From Enterococcus_I eurekensis (lineage in GTDB: Bacteria > Bacillota > Bacilli > Lactobacillales > Enterococcaceae): a stretch of 64,000 bases of DNA. Location of the stretch: assembly GCF_042654605.1 (NCBI RefSeq), contig NZ_JBHSGT010000063.1, positions 71,078-135,077 of the forward strand, given 5' to 3'. The position numbers and the translations under genes were made by a program. Positions 45,412 through 55,189 of this stretch are shown here, one piece after another (position 1 is the stretch's first letter; every line of letters begins with the position of its first letter). Below the pieces are notes generated by a model. That model saw only the letters and a program-made list of their open reading frames with translations. It was not told the origin of the DNA and made no database searches.

Positions 45412-46611
45412 TTATCTATACAAATCAAAGCGCCCTTTTGCCATGACTTCTTTCACGCCACCTGTGTCTAGTAATGATTTATTCATGATCATTTTTTTAA
45501 CGAATGAAGCGGGATAACCTTTGACATTGATTTTTCCAACAAGTCCAAATGCATGCGTATTGCCGATAGATGCGACTGAACCTAATGATTCAAATTTGAA
45601 GTCCGTTGTTGGTTGACCAGCAATTTGGGATAAAATATTTCGTCCAGCATGAGCACCCATTTTTAAAGCAATTTGTGCAGTTGTTGGGTATGGACGGTTT
45701 GTTTCAGGATCCATTACCGCACTCACGTCACCAATTAAATAAACATTGTCATATGTTGGATCAGTCAAGTTTGGTTTAACCATCACACGACCACGACGTT
45801 CTTCAAAACCAGATTTACCAATGATTTCACTACCACTCACACCAGTTGTCCAAATAATTGTACCTGCTGCAAGTTCTTTTTCAACTTCACCATCAGCATA
45901 AACAACCGTATCTTGTTTTAGGCCTTTGATTGCTTTACCTGTCATTAACTCGACATCCCATTTTGCTAGATTGTCTAGACAATATTTACGTAACTCATCG
46001 TTAAACATTGGTAAGATACTTGGCGCTGCTTCCACACAATAGATAGTCACATCACTTTTTTTAACCCCTGCACGATTGGCAAATTCTTTTTTATTTTCAA
46101 CAAGTGAACCGACTAACTCAATACCAGTAAATCCTGCGCCACAAACAGCAATATTTAAATATTTACGATCTTGGGTTTCTTTATATTTATCCATCGCTGC
46201 TAAAATATTTTCATGCACTTTACGAGCAGAATCAATATCAATCATTTCTAAAGCAAATTCTTCAGCACCTGGAATACCAAATGTTTCAGATCGGAAGCCT
46301 AAAGAAACGACTAGATAATCATATTGATGAACGCCACTATCTTTCAAATGAACTTCTTGATTTTTTGCGTCAATTTCAATCACTTCATCTTGAATAAATG
46401 TTGTGATACTTGGATTGACAACATCACTAATTTCATATGTGATTTTTCCCCATGGCTGTGTTCCTGCTGCGACTTCATGTAAATCCGTTGACTCAAAATG
46501 ATAACTATTACGGTCAACAATCGTTACTTCGAACCCTTTTGTTTTTTTCTGTAATTCTCTCAACGCTCTTAAACCTGCGTAACCTGCACCTAATATCATC
46601 ACTTTTTTCAT
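45412..46611 (-). CDS. ndh: Type II NADH:quinone dehydrogenase
   Basis: 399 residues. FAD-binding MILGAGYAGLRALRELQK at the N-terminus, the second dinucleotide fold IAVCGAGFTGIELVGSLVE, and the family motifs TIIWTTGVSGSEI and VYLIGDVSAVMD with PYPTTAQIALKMGAHAGRN. NDH-2 is a peripheral, non-pumping enzyme that oxidises NADH and reduces menaquinone. It lies 22 nt downstream of menA on the same strand and close to cydABCD, which would receive its electrons. Confidence 0.94.
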   Translation of the reverse strand: MKKVMILGAGYAGLRALRELQKKTKGFEVTIVDRNSYHFESTDLHEVAAGTQPWGKITYEISDVVNPSITTFIQDEVIEIDAKNQEVHLKDSGVHQYDYLVVSLGFRSETFGIPGAEEFALEMIDIDSARKVHENILAAMDKYKETQDRKYLNIAVCGAGFTGIELVGSLVENKKEFANRAGVKKSDVTIYCVEAAPSILPMFNDELRKYCLDNLAKWDVELMTGKAIKGLKQDTVVYADGEVEKELAAGTIIWTTGVSGSEIIGKSGFEERRGRVMVKPNLTDPTYDNVYLIGDVSAVMDPETNRPYPTTAQIALKMGAHAGRNILSQIAGQPTTDFKFESLGSVASIGNTHAFGLVGKINVKGYPASFVKKMIMNKSLLDTGGVKEVMAKGRFDLYR

Positions 46612-46633
46612 TGAATTTCAACTTCTTTCTTTT

Positions 46634-47542
46634 TTATCTGACAAATATTATTCCTATAAAATACGTTAATACTTGAACAGTTGAACCTATTGCTAATATT
46701 TTAATGGCCGTTGAAAAGGTCACTAATTTCTCTTGCTTTTGTAAAAATATGTTTGTTTGTTTCCAAATGAAAGGCACTATTAAATAACTTAACAGCACTG
46801 TTGTAGGCGCAATTCCAAGCAAAACAGAGGCGCCAATGCTAATTAAAGCAATCGCGTTAAGTAGTACGAATAATTTCAGTGCTTTTGGTTTACCCAAATA
46901 ATGCACTAAAGTATAACGATTATTGTTTTGATCTTCTTCCAGATCACAAATGTTATTAGCCAACATTAAATTGGCAATCCACATTGTATTGGGTAGTGCA
47001 ATCACCGCAATATTTAGTAGTTCTTGCGCTTGCCATTGAAAAATATCAGACGCATTTAGATAGACCGTAATGAGTGAAATCATCATGCCCATCGTAAATC
47101 CCGAGAAGAATTCCCCTAGTGGTAAACTCGATAGTGGTCTTGGTCCGGATGAATAGAATATACCGACTAAATAACAATAGAGTCCCATCCATAATAAGGG
47201 CCAGCCAACTTGTGAAGCCAACCAAATTCCTAAACTAGCTGAGAAAAGAATCATACTAATAATCATCCAGCGAATCATGACTAACGATAAGTTTTCACGA
47301 CCGATGACATTGGTTTTTTCTTTATAATCATGAACATCAGTAGCATTTTTAAAATCGTTGTAGTTATCTAAAATATCGACTGCCATGTTAAAAATAAACA
47401 TCGCGATAAAATAAATGGCAACGTACCCTAAATGAATTTGGCCATAATGATAATAGCTATAACAAAGGCCGATTAAAAATGGCAAAACACTCGCTGTTTT
47501 GGCTTTTATTTCAACCAACTCAAAAAAAATCTTAATTGACAT
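46634..47542 (-). CDS. menA: 1,4-Dihydroxy-2-naphthoate polyprenyltransferase (UbiA family)
   Basis: 302 residues from ATG 47542, which follows AAAGGAG at 5 nt; the frame continues to 47629 without a ribosome binding site. Eight or nine membrane segments. The prenyl diphosphate-Mg motifs are DILDNYNDFKNATDVHDY (first DXXXD, about residue 65) and NNICDLEEDQNN (second). MenA attaches the isoprenoid tail to 1,4-dihydroxy-2-naphthoate in menaquinone (or demethylmenaquinone) synthesis. A polyprenyl diphosphate synthase gene is divergent next to it, and ndh follows, consistent with a quinone-linked respiratory role. Confidence 0.92.
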   Translation of the reverse strand: MSIKIFFELVEIKAKTASVLPFLIGLCYSYYHYGQIHLGYVAIYFIAMFIFNMAVDILDNYNDFKNATDVHDYKEKTNVIGRENLSLVMIRWMIISMILFSASLGIWLASQVGWPLLWMGLYCYLVGIFYSSGPRPLSSLPLGEFFSGFTMGMMISLITVYLNASDIFQWQAQELLNIAVIALPNTMWIANLMLANNICDLEEDQNNNRYTLVHYLGKPKALKLFVLLNAIALISIGASVLLGIAPTTVLLSYLIVPFIWKQTNIFLQKQEKLVTFSTAIKILAIGSTVQVLTYFIGIIFVR

Positions 47543-47571
47543 GTGAACTCCTTTACTTGTAAGGCATAAGA

Positions 47572-47601
47572 TTGCCTTTTTACTGTAAGATGCGTTAAAA
47601 T
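47572..47601 (+). promoter_or_regulatory. Likely promoter of the polyprenyl synthase
   Basis: TTGCCT (47572-47577), 18-nt spacer, TAAAAT (47596-47601), 34 nt before the gene. Confidence 0.45.
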
Positions 47602-47634
47602 AATGGAGAATGCTTTTTAGAAAGGACACATCTG

Positions 47635-48615
47635 ATGCTCACTTACTGGAACAATTATCCCACTATTCAAAATAAACTCCAAACCGTTTGCTCATTAATC
47701 GAGGAGCGTCTTCAAGTCGAAAATCCCGACATTCAGGATGCTTTGATCGAAATGACTCAAGCTGGAGGAAAATTTTTACGTCCTGCCTTTTTCTTCTTCT
47801 TTGCTGAACTAGGCGATCTTGAAAAACAAGACCCCATTCAATTAAATAAAATCGCTACTTCTTTAGAATTATTACACATGGCAACACTCGTTCACGATGA
47901 TATTATTGATGATTCGCCTTTGCGTCGTGGTGTTTCTACGATTCAATCACGTTTTGGTAAAGACGTTGCCGTTTATACAGGTGATTTATTATTTACCGTC
48001 TTTTTTGACCTGATTATCGAAACAATGAATGCCTCTGAGTATATGGCTATCAATGCGCAATCGATGAAACAATTGCTTTTAGGTGAGTTAAACCAGATGG
48101 CGAGTCGTTATAAAAGTAACGGTTCCGTAGAAAATTACTTGAATAGCATCAATGGAAAGACTGCTGAGCTTTTCTCACTTGCTTGTATGGAAGGTGCGGC
48201 TTTTGGTCACAGCTCTCCAGAAATCATTCAACAAGCAGCAAACATTGGTCGAAATATCGGCATGGCATTTCAAATTTTTGATGACATTTTAGATTATACT
48301 TCTGAGAAAGAAGAACTAAAAAAACCGATACTTGAAGATTTTGTTCAAGGTGTTTATACTTTACCACTTCTCCTAGCTAAAGAATCGAATCCAGATGTTT
48401 TTCTTCCGTACTTTAAAAAAGAAAGTCAAGTAACAATCGAGGAAGCCGAAGAAGTCATGCAACTCGTTATCAAATATGATGGTGTGAAACAAGCCAAGAA
48501 ATATGCCAAAAACTATACGAATGATGCACTAGAAAGCATTGATTGCTTACCGAAAAGCCCAACACGTAAAGCACTCAAAAAATTAACGACACAACTCTTA
48601 ATCCGTACGTACTAA
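47635..48615 (+). CDS. Polyprenyl (heptaprenyl-type) diphosphate synthase
   Basis: 326 residues, trans-isoprenyl diphosphate synthase fold. First aspartate-rich motif LVHDDIIDDSPLRRG (about residues 81-95), second FQIFDDILDYTSEK (about 211-224), and GGKFLRPAFFF at the N-terminus. The residues before the first motif set product length; long-chain (C30-C40) synthases of menaquinone biosynthesis have this form. Divergent from menA, so it probably makes the side chain MenA transfers. The usual small partner subunit (HepS-like) is not here. Confidence 0.9.
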   Translation: MLTYWNNYPTIQNKLQTVCSLIEERLQVENPDIQDALIEMTQAGGKFLRPAFFFFFAELGDLEKQDPIQLNKIATSLELLHMATLVHDDIIDDSPLRRGVSTIQSRFGKDVAVYTGDLLFTVFFDLIIETMNASEYMAINAQSMKQLLLGELNQMASRYKSNGSVENYLNSINGKTAELFSLACMEGAAFGHSSPEIIQQAANIGRNIGMAFQIFDDILDYTSEKEELKKPILEDFVQGVYTLPLLLAKESNPDVFLPYFKKESQVTIEEAEEVMQLVIKYDGVKQAKKYAKNYTNDALESIDCLPKSPTRKALKKLTTQLLIRTY

Positions 48616-48650
48616 ACATCATGGTGGAATTATCCACCATGATGTTTTTT
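48614..48650 (+). terminator. Terminator of the polyprenyl synthase gene
   Basis: AAACATCATGGTGGA and TCCACCATGATGTTT pair perfectly around a 3-nt loop, with T following. Confidence 0.92.
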
Positions 48651-48658
48651 AGTAGACG

Positions 48659-49024
48659 GTGAACATTATTTAATCGGTGTGAAAAGGATAGCGACTGCGG
48701 AGATAAGGAGTCACTCAAATAAAATCAAAAAACGATTTTTTTGAATGATCGCTTATCTCTTGTCGCTGGGCACCCTTTTTACAACCTTCTGATTAACGGT
48801 GTCAAAAGGATAGCGACGGCGGAGATAAGGACTCACTCGAATAAAATCAAAAAGCGATTTTTTCGAATGCTCGCTTATCTCTTGTCGCTGAACATCCTTT
48901 TTACAACCTTCTGATTAACGGTGTCAAAAGGATAGCGACGGCGGAGATAAGGACTCACTCGAATAAAATCAAAAAGCGATTTTTTCGAATGCTCGCTTAT
49001 CTCTTGTCGCTGAACATCCTTTTT
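48659..49024. repeat. Tandem array of three 122-bp palindromic units at the cydC 3' end
   Basis: Units are about 48659-48780 (degenerate), 48781-48902 and 48903-49024 (identical by eye). Each is a long imperfect inverted repeat: AAAAGGATAGCGAC...GAGATAAGGA on the left and GCTTATCTCTTGTCGCTGAACATCCTTTTT on the right around an inner TCGAATAAAATC / GATTTTTTCGA stem. The cydC stop codon and last residues lie in the border ACAACCTTC. Same layout as the leuS array at 1706-2203 but with unrelated sequence. Function as terminator, RNA stabiliser or homing element is open. Confidence 0.9.
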
Positions 49025-50768
49025 ACAACCTTCCTTCATCTATGGTTTTTAGTTGTTGGTAGCGAGGGTTTGTTTGAGCGAGTTCTTTTGGTGAACCTGA
49101 CATTTCTAATTGCCCCTCTTCGATAAAGATGACCTGGTCCATTTTCTCAATTCCTTGTAAATGGTGGGTAATCCAAATAATCGTTTTGTCGTTTAATGTT
49201 TCGAAAAACGTATCGATTAAAGCTTGTTCTGTAATCGGATCAAGTCCGACGGTTGGTTCATCGAATAAAATCACCGGAGTGTCTTTCAATAACAAGCGAG
49301 CAAGTGCCAAACGATGACGTTCACCACCTGAAAAACGTAAACCGGCTTCATCCACCATCGTATCTAAACCATCCGGCAAGCTTTCAATTAGTTTTCTTAA
49401 ACCCACCTTCTCGAGTACTTCCCAAGCTTCTTCAATGGTCGCTTGTTGATTCCCTAATCGTAAATTATTTAAAATTGTTGTATTAAATAAGTACGGTGTT
49501 TGTTGAATAACACCAATTTGTTCTGAAATAGTATCGCCAAATCGTTGTGTTTCAATTCCCCCGATTTTAATTGTTCCCTCACTCGGTACAAGATCGCCGC
49601 GTAGCAAACTAGCTAGTGTACTTTTCCCTGAACCACTACGGCCTAAAATCGCTAATTTATGTCCGACTGGTAAGGACAAGCTCAAGTTATCCAAAACTCT
49701 TTTTGTTGTATTTGGATAAGTAAAGGAAAGATTTTGAATTTCAATCTCGGTTGTTCCAGTAAAATCTTTTATCGGTTCTACTTCTGGACGAGTTGGTAAT
49801 TCGTTTAAACGAACAATCGAATCTTTGTAACGATTGGTTTCCTCTGCAGCCGACGGTAAAACATTAAAAGCATCCACCAGAGGAAAGACACTCAAGACGA
49901 AAGCGGCAATCCAGTTTGCGTCTCCACCATGGTTACCAATAAAGGTTTGGCTCGTCCATAACACAAGTGCGACAACGATGATACCAAAAATGCTTTCCAC
50001 TAGAAAGTCCCGACGATTATTAAAACGACGAACTTTTTCTTGTAGTTCAAGTAATCGTGCCTGATTTTCTTCATGTAAAGCAACGTATTCATCGCCACGT
50101 TGGCTAAAAATCCAATCAGAAACACCTAAAACATTATCGGTTAACTCACTATACAATGCACTTTTTAATTGTTTTTCTTTTTCTTGACGTGCACCATTGA
50201 TAATTAGTGACCACAACGGTAAAACAACAACTAAAGAAAAGAACAAGAATGCCATCACAAGTGCAAACCACCAAGAATAAAAACCTAAAGCGATGACAAT
50301 TGCAATATATAGTAACCAAGCGATTACTGTTGGAAAAATCGTTCTTAAATATAAATCTTGAATATGATTAATATCCTCAGCTAACATCCCCAAAATATCG
50401 CCCATTCGATAATGGCGTTTGAAAAAGACGCCGTCGGTTTCAAGTGTTGTATAAAGTTTTAAACGTAATTTAGAGGTCATTTTTAAAACCCAGTTATGAC
50501 TAACTAAGCGTTCCAAATAACGAAAAACCGGTCGACTAATCCCAAATCCTCGAGTAAAAACAATTGGAATATAAATCATTAAAATATTTTCTGGTCGTGA
50601 AGCGGCACGTGAAATCAAATAGCCCGAAACAAACATCAAACCACCCGCACTTAAAAAGGTTAAAAATCCTAAGAAAAGCGCTAAAATTAAGGCACTTTTA
50701 TATTTTTTCATAAAAGGTTTAACCCACGTATCTTTACCAAAAGCTTCGATGAGTGGAATTTTAAACAT
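49023..50768 (-). CDS. cydC: ABC transporter CydC (cytochrome bd assembly)
   Basis: 581 residues: six membrane segments then an ATPase. Walker A LAILGRSGSGKSTLASLLRG (about residues 357-376), signature LRFSGGERHRLALAR, Walker B ILFDEPTVGLD. CydDC exports cysteine/glutathione-type thiols or acts on haem and is needed to assemble cytochrome bd. It overlaps cydD by 8 nt and is the last gene of cydABCD; its final codons and stop are the border of the palindromic array. Confidence 0.92.
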   Translation of the reverse strand: MFKIPLIEAFGKDTWVKPFMKKYKSALILALFLGFLTFLSAGGLMFVSGYLISRAASRPENILMIYIPIVFTRGFGISRPVFRYLERLVSHNWVLKMTSKLRLKLYTTLETDGVFFKRHYRMGDILGMLAEDINHIQDLYLRTIFPTVIAWLLYIAIVIALGFYSWWFALVMAFLFFSLVVVLPLWSLIINGARQEKEKQLKSALYSELTDNVLGVSDWIFSQRGDEYVALHEENQARLLELQEKVRRFNNRRDFLVESIFGIIVVALVLWTSQTFIGNHGGDANWIAAFVLSVFPLVDAFNVLPSAAEETNRYKDSIVRLNELPTRPEVEPIKDFTGTTEIEIQNLSFTYPNTTKRVLDNLSLSLPVGHKLAILGRSGSGKSTLASLLRGDLVPSEGTIKIGGIETQRFGDTISEQIGVIQQTPYLFNTTILNNLRLGNQQATIEEAWEVLEKVGLRKLIESLPDGLDTMVDEAGLRFSGGERHRLALARLLLKDTPVILFDEPTVGLDPITEQALIDTFFETLNDKTIIWITHHLQGIEKMDQVIFIEEGQLEMSGSPKELAQTNPRYQQLKTIDEGRL

Positions 50769-52482
50769 CGCTATCCCTCCTCATTTGTTTCGTTAAATCA
50801 TAGAAATGACCCTTTTGAGTAACTAACTCATCAAAAGTTCCAGTCTCGATGATTTCGCCTTCTTTTAAGACGATAATGTAATCCATTTGATGCATCCAAT
50901 GTAGACGATGCGTTGCAAAGAAAACCAGTCGATTTTCCATCAAAGGCAACATACCTTCTTTAATTTCAAGTTCTGTTTCAATGTCCAAATGCGCTGTCGG
51001 TTCATCAAAGACTAGGACTTTTCTTGAATGATCCAAAAAGGCACGTGCTAAGGCAATCCGTTGTGCTTGGCCACCACTTAATGTCCGAGCACCTCCACCT
51101 AGTTGTGTTTCCAACCCTTCTGGCAATTCTGCCACAAGTGGGGATAATCCGACCACTTCAATGGCTTTAGAAATTTCTTCTTCAGTTGCTTCTGGTGTAT
51201 AGAAAGTCAAATTCTCACGTAATGATAGTTGGAATATATACGGATGTTGAGGGATGTAAAGTAATTGTTTCTGCCATTCTTGTTGCGTAAAATTCGATAA
51301 TTGATGTTGATTTAACATCACATTACCTGAACTCGGTGTCAAGAAACCACTAATAATATCCATTAAAGTTGATTTACCTGAACCGCTCATCCCAATCACA
51401 CCAATTTTTTGGAAACCTTTAGCCGAAAATGCAACTTGGGTTAGCGCTGATTGCCCCTCATAATCCAGGCTCAGATTATCAACACTAATTGTAGAATTTT
51501 CATTCCAAGTTGGAACAGCAATTGGTTCACTCACGGTCTCAGGTGTTTCCAATACCTCACGAATCGCTGTCATCGCATTTTTCCCATCCAATGTTGCGTG
51601 ATAATCAGCTGAAAAATCTCTAATTGGCAAGAAATATTCTGGAGCCAAAATAAGTACAGTTAAGGCTGGTAATAAAAAGACAACGCCATTTAGCAAACGT
51701 AACCCTAGTAAAACAGCCACAATTGCGACAGATAAAGTCGTAAAAAAGTCTAGCGCAAAACTTGATAAAATCGCAATTTTTAACGTACTCATTGTTGATT
51801 TACGGAAAGCCTCACTTGTTTGATAGATACTCTTACCATAACGCTTACTAATACCAAACATCTTTAAAGTATCCAATCCACGTAAAGAATCAATGAAATG
51901 GTTAGCTAAAATTTGGAAAGAAGCATATTGACGGTCTGCCTTAGCTCTGGCTGCGTAACCTAAAATAACCATAAATAAAATGATTAAAGGATAAATCACG
52001 ATTAAAATCCAGCCTGACTGCGTGTCCAAATAAAAAATAAAAGCTAAAATAATCCAAGGGATAATCATCAAATTCATCATTTTGACTAATATCAAATGAA
52101 TGTAGTTTTCCACTTGATTAATGCCTTCTAAAGCCATCGTGGTCATATTTCCAGTCCCTTGATCTTGAACGATGCTTGGACCTACCCGAAAGACTTTTTC
52201 TAATAACTGTTTACGCAACACTTGTGCTTGTCCAGCTGCGTAGCGATCTAAAATGTGATTGCGTAACCACGTGACCCCATGACGAGCAAGGAAGATGATA
52301 AAAAAGCTCAACAACCAAATGCCTTGGCCTTTCATCGTTTTTCCTTCCCACAAGTGTGTAATCACTGTTGCTAACGTATAAGCTTGTCCAATAATAAAGA
52401 GAGCTTGCAAAACCGCTAGTCCTGCAAGCATCCCCATTATTTGTTTAATCTTGGATAAGCCCATTAAAGCTTTATCCATCAT
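50761..52482 (-). CDS. cydD: ABC transporter CydD (cytochrome bd assembly)
   Basis: 573 residues: membrane domain with six segments, then an ATPase with Walker A GVIGMSGSGKSTLMDIISG, signature GGARTLSGGQAQRIALARA and Walker B KVLVFDEPTAHLD. Partner of CydC; the two form a heterodimer. It overlaps cydB by 4 nt and cydC by 8 nt, so cydABCD is a tightly packed operon. Confidence 0.92.
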   Translation of the reverse strand: MMDKALMGLSKIKQIMGMLAGLAVLQALFIIGQAYTLATVITHLWEGKTMKGQGIWLLSFFIIFLARHGVTWLRNHILDRYAAGQAQVLRKQLLEKVFRVGPSIVQDQGTGNMTTMALEGINQVENYIHLILVKMMNLMIIPWIILAFIFYLDTQSGWILIVIYPLIILFMVILGYAARAKADRQYASFQILANHFIDSLRGLDTLKMFGISKRYGKSIYQTSEAFRKSTMSTLKIAILSSFALDFFTTLSVAIVAVLLGLRLLNGVVFLLPALTVLILAPEYFLPIRDFSADYHATLDGKNAMTAIREVLETPETVSEPIAVPTWNENSTISVDNLSLDYEGQSALTQVAFSAKGFQKIGVIGMSGSGKSTLMDIISGFLTPSSGNVMLNQHQLSNFTQQEWQKQLLYIPQHPYIFQLSLRENLTFYTPEATEEEISKAIEVVGLSPLVAELPEGLETQLGGGARTLSGGQAQRIALARAFLDHSRKVLVFDEPTAHLDIETELEIKEGMLPLMENRLVFFATHRLHWMHQMDYIIVLKEGEIIETGTFDELVTQKGHFYDLTKQMRRDSDV

Positions 52483-53498
52483 TCGTCATAGCCCTCCACT
52501 GGTTCATCATGTTTGATGCGCCCTCTAAAGATGTAGTAAGACCATGCGATGTAGCCTAAAACGAATGGTAAAATCGTCAAGGAAACCATGCTCATAATTT
52601 TTAAAGTATAAGGTGTTGATGTCGCATTTTTAATCAAGATATCAAAATCAGGTGAAATTGAACTGATCATTACTCTTGGGAATAATCCAGTGAATAATAA
52701 AGCGACTAAAGTAATCAGTGTAAAACCACTTGCTAGGAAAGCTAGCAATTCTTTATGACGATATAGCGCCACATTCGCAATGAGTGTCAATGCGACCATC
52801 AAGACTAACAAAATAGTTGTTAGCACAAAATTATTTTCAAAGAAATCTGTATTGAAGAATAATAAGATACTAAATAAAACTAAACCAGCGTATAAAACCC
52901 AATAAAGTGCTTGTGCGTGATTTTTGGCTTTTTCACGAACCGGACCAGTTGTCTTAAGCGCTAAGTAATTCATTCCATGTAAATATGAAAGCAATGTTAA
53001 GGCGATGGCACCTACTACAGACAATGGATTAATATAATCCGTAAAGGTCGCCATCATATCACCATTGGCATCAATCGGCATTCCTTGAATCAAACTTGTA
53101 AATAAGATGCCGAAGAAAAATGGAACCATGAAACTCCCAATTGCTAATGTCCAAGTCCATAAAGCTTTATGCTTCGTACTTTTACCACGGAATTCAAACG
53201 AAACACCGCGAATAATTAATCCGACTAAAATTAAGAGTAAAATTAAGTAGTAGCCACTAAATAATGATGCGTACCAAAATGGAAAAGAGGCGAACATCGC
53301 GCCACCAGCTGTGACTAACCAAACTTCATTCCCATCCCAAACTGGTCCAATCGTTGCAATGATTTGACTTTCTTCGTCTTCGTCAAAGGCTAACGTTTTT
53401 GTTGACATACCTACTCCAAAGTCAAACCCTTCTAAAAAGAAGAAACCTGCAAATAAGACGCCAATTAAAATAAACCAAAATAATTGTAACCCACTCAT
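52479..53498 (-). CDS. cydB: Cytochrome bd quinol oxidase subunit II
   Basis: 339 residues, about eight or nine membrane segments. N-terminal FWFILIGVLFAGFFFLEGFD and GPVWDGNEVWLVTAGGAMFA are CydB signatures. It overlaps cydA by 1 nt. With CydA it forms the oxygen-reducing terminal oxidase. Confidence 0.95.
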   Translation of the reverse strand: MSGLQLFWFILIGVLFAGFFFLEGFDFGVGMSTKTLAFDEDEESQIIATIGPVWDGNEVWLVTAGGAMFASFPFWYASLFSGYYLILLLILVGLIIRGVSFEFRGKSTKHKALWTWTLAIGSFMVPFFFGILFTSLIQGMPIDANGDMMATFTDYINPLSVVGAIALTLLSYLHGMNYLALKTTGPVREKAKNHAQALYWVLYAGLVLFSILLFFNTDFFENNFVLTTILLVLMVALTLIANVALYRHKELLAFLASGFTLITLVALLFTGLFPRVMISSISPDFDILIKNATSTPYTLKIMSMVSLTILPFVLGYIAWSYYIFRGRIKHDEPVEGYDE

Positions 53499-54919
53499 TA
53501 GTAGCCACCTCCATCAAATGGATCTTTTGCTGCTTGATTTTCGAGTGCCTCAAGTTCTTCCCCATACTCAGGTCCCTTATGTAATTGACGATTAACAAAA
53601 TAAACCATCACACCACCTAAGGCTAAGAACAAAGTAAAGTAAGTAATATTTGAAATTAAAAGTGATGTTGCTGAAACATTCGGTGAGATACTGTCTTCAA
53701 TTTTGAATAAACCATAAACTGTCCAAGGGTAACGTCCTAATTCTGTCACTAGCCATCCAGATGTGTTGGCTAAAAACGGTGTAATTGTCATTAATGACAC
53801 AACCCAAAGCATCCAGCGTGACTCGTACAGTTTCGGATTTTTCTTACGCGTGAAGAACAATCCCACACTTGAGACAAGCAATGTTAACATACCTATTCCA
53901 GCCATAATACGGAATGTCCAGAACAGTGTATTAACTGGTGGGAAATAATCACCTTCACCGTGTTCTTCGACAAGTTCGGCTTCAATTGTATTCATCCCTT
54001 TAACATATCCAGATGGTTTGTTGTAAGATAAAATACTTAACATGTACGGAATCTCAACACCAAATACACGTTCTCTTTCTACTGTGTTCATCCAAGCGAT
54101 CACTGTCCAAGCGGCAGGATCTCCGGAGTCTTCATACAAACCTTCAGTTGCTGCAAACTTCATTGGTTGATCATGAACTAAGGCCTTCATTTGTAAGTCC
54201 CCTGTTCCTAAAATACCTAGTGAACCAATTAATGCGACAACAAAACCAATTCGCATTGATTTTTTGTAAATACTGCTTGTAATTTCACTCATTGTTTTTT
54301 GTCTTAATAGTTGAATCGCAGCCATCCCTGCAATGACCGTACCACCCATAATTACCGCACCAAAAATAACGTGTGAAAATTCATACCACACTTGATGACT
54401 CGTAATTAGTGCGACAAAATCCGTCATTTCTGCTCGTCCATTATTCATCGTGTAACCGACTGGATGTTGCATGAAAGAATTGGCTACTAAAATCCAAAAT
54501 GCTGACATTAGTGTTCCAAAAACAACCAACCACATAAAAGTTACATGTAGTTTTGGACTCACTTTATTCCAAGTAAACAGCCATAATCCAATAAAGGTTG
54601 ATTCTAGGAAGAAAGCTAATAATGCTTCAACTGCTAGTGGCGCTCCGAAAATATCCCCCACAAACCGAGAATATTCTGACCAGTTCATCCCAAATTGAAA
54701 TTCTTGGATTAGTCCCGTAACGACCCCTACTGCAAAACTTAGTAGGAAAATATTCGCCCAAAATTTCGTCATTTTCAAATAGATGTCGTTTTTCTTTATA
54801 ACGTACATCGTTTCCATAATTGCTACAATCAAACCCGTACCTATGGAAAAAGGTACGAAAAAGTAGTGAAATACTGTTGTCATCGCGAACTGTATCCGCG
54901 CTAGTGTCACAATATCCAT
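53498..54919 (-). CDS. cydA: Cytochrome bd quinol oxidase subunit I
   Basis: 473 residues, about nine membrane segments. The haem-binding histidine near the start is in RIQFAMTTVFHYFFVPFSIG, the GRYPWTVYG motif follows, and the Q-loop region carries NTVERERVFGVEIP. Length suits the short Q-loop Gram-positive type. CydA oxidises menaquinol and carries haems b558, b595 and d. In lactic acid bacteria it works only when haem is supplied. First gene of the operon; a Rex-like site lies upstream. Confidence 0.95.
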   Translation of the reverse strand: MDIVTLARIQFAMTTVFHYFFVPFSIGTGLIVAIMETMYVIKKNDIYLKMTKFWANIFLLSFAVGVVTGLIQEFQFGMNWSEYSRFVGDIFGAPLAVEALLAFFLESTFIGLWLFTWNKVSPKLHVTFMWLVVFGTLMSAFWILVANSFMQHPVGYTMNNGRAEMTDFVALITSHQVWYEFSHVIFGAVIMGGTVIAGMAAIQLLRQKTMSEITSSIYKKSMRIGFVVALIGSLGILGTGDLQMKALVHDQPMKFAATEGLYEDSGDPAAWTVIAWMNTVERERVFGVEIPYMLSILSYNKPSGYVKGMNTIEAELVEEHGEGDYFPPVNTLFWTFRIMAGIGMLTLLVSSVGLFFTRKKNPKLYESRWMLWVVSLMTITPFLANTSGWLVTELGRYPWTVYGLFKIEDSISPNVSATSLLISNITYFTLFLALGGVMVYFVNRQLHKGPEYGEELEALENQAAKDPFDGGGY

Positions 54920-55189
54920 TGCTATCCCCCATTTATCGTTATTTATACTCGAAAGAAATTCGCAAAGTAGTGTTTATAAGTAATAAAATCATTTAAAAAA
55001 TCGAAATAATGACAAGGAACTTTTTCACAAATAGATTAATTCTTTTCCACTGATTTATAACACCACTTTAATCTTCCTTTATAATCATAGTTTTTATTGC
55101 AAAAAAAGCAATTAATCTGCTTGTGACATGTACCTCTAACTTTATATTTTATTAAAAATCAACGATTCTTTTTCTATCGAAACTCTTTG
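54920..55189 (-). promoter_or_regulatory. cydABCD promoter region with a Rex-like operator
   Basis: On the minus strand TTGTGAAAAAGTTCC (55030-55016) matches the left half and centre of the Rex consensus TTGTGAAWWWWTTCACAA but diverges in the last arm. A second TTGTGA half-site is at about 55119-55125 (plus strand). Rex (redox-sensing repressor) control of cyd is known in Firmicutes. I see no secure -35/-10 pair. Confidence 0.5.
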
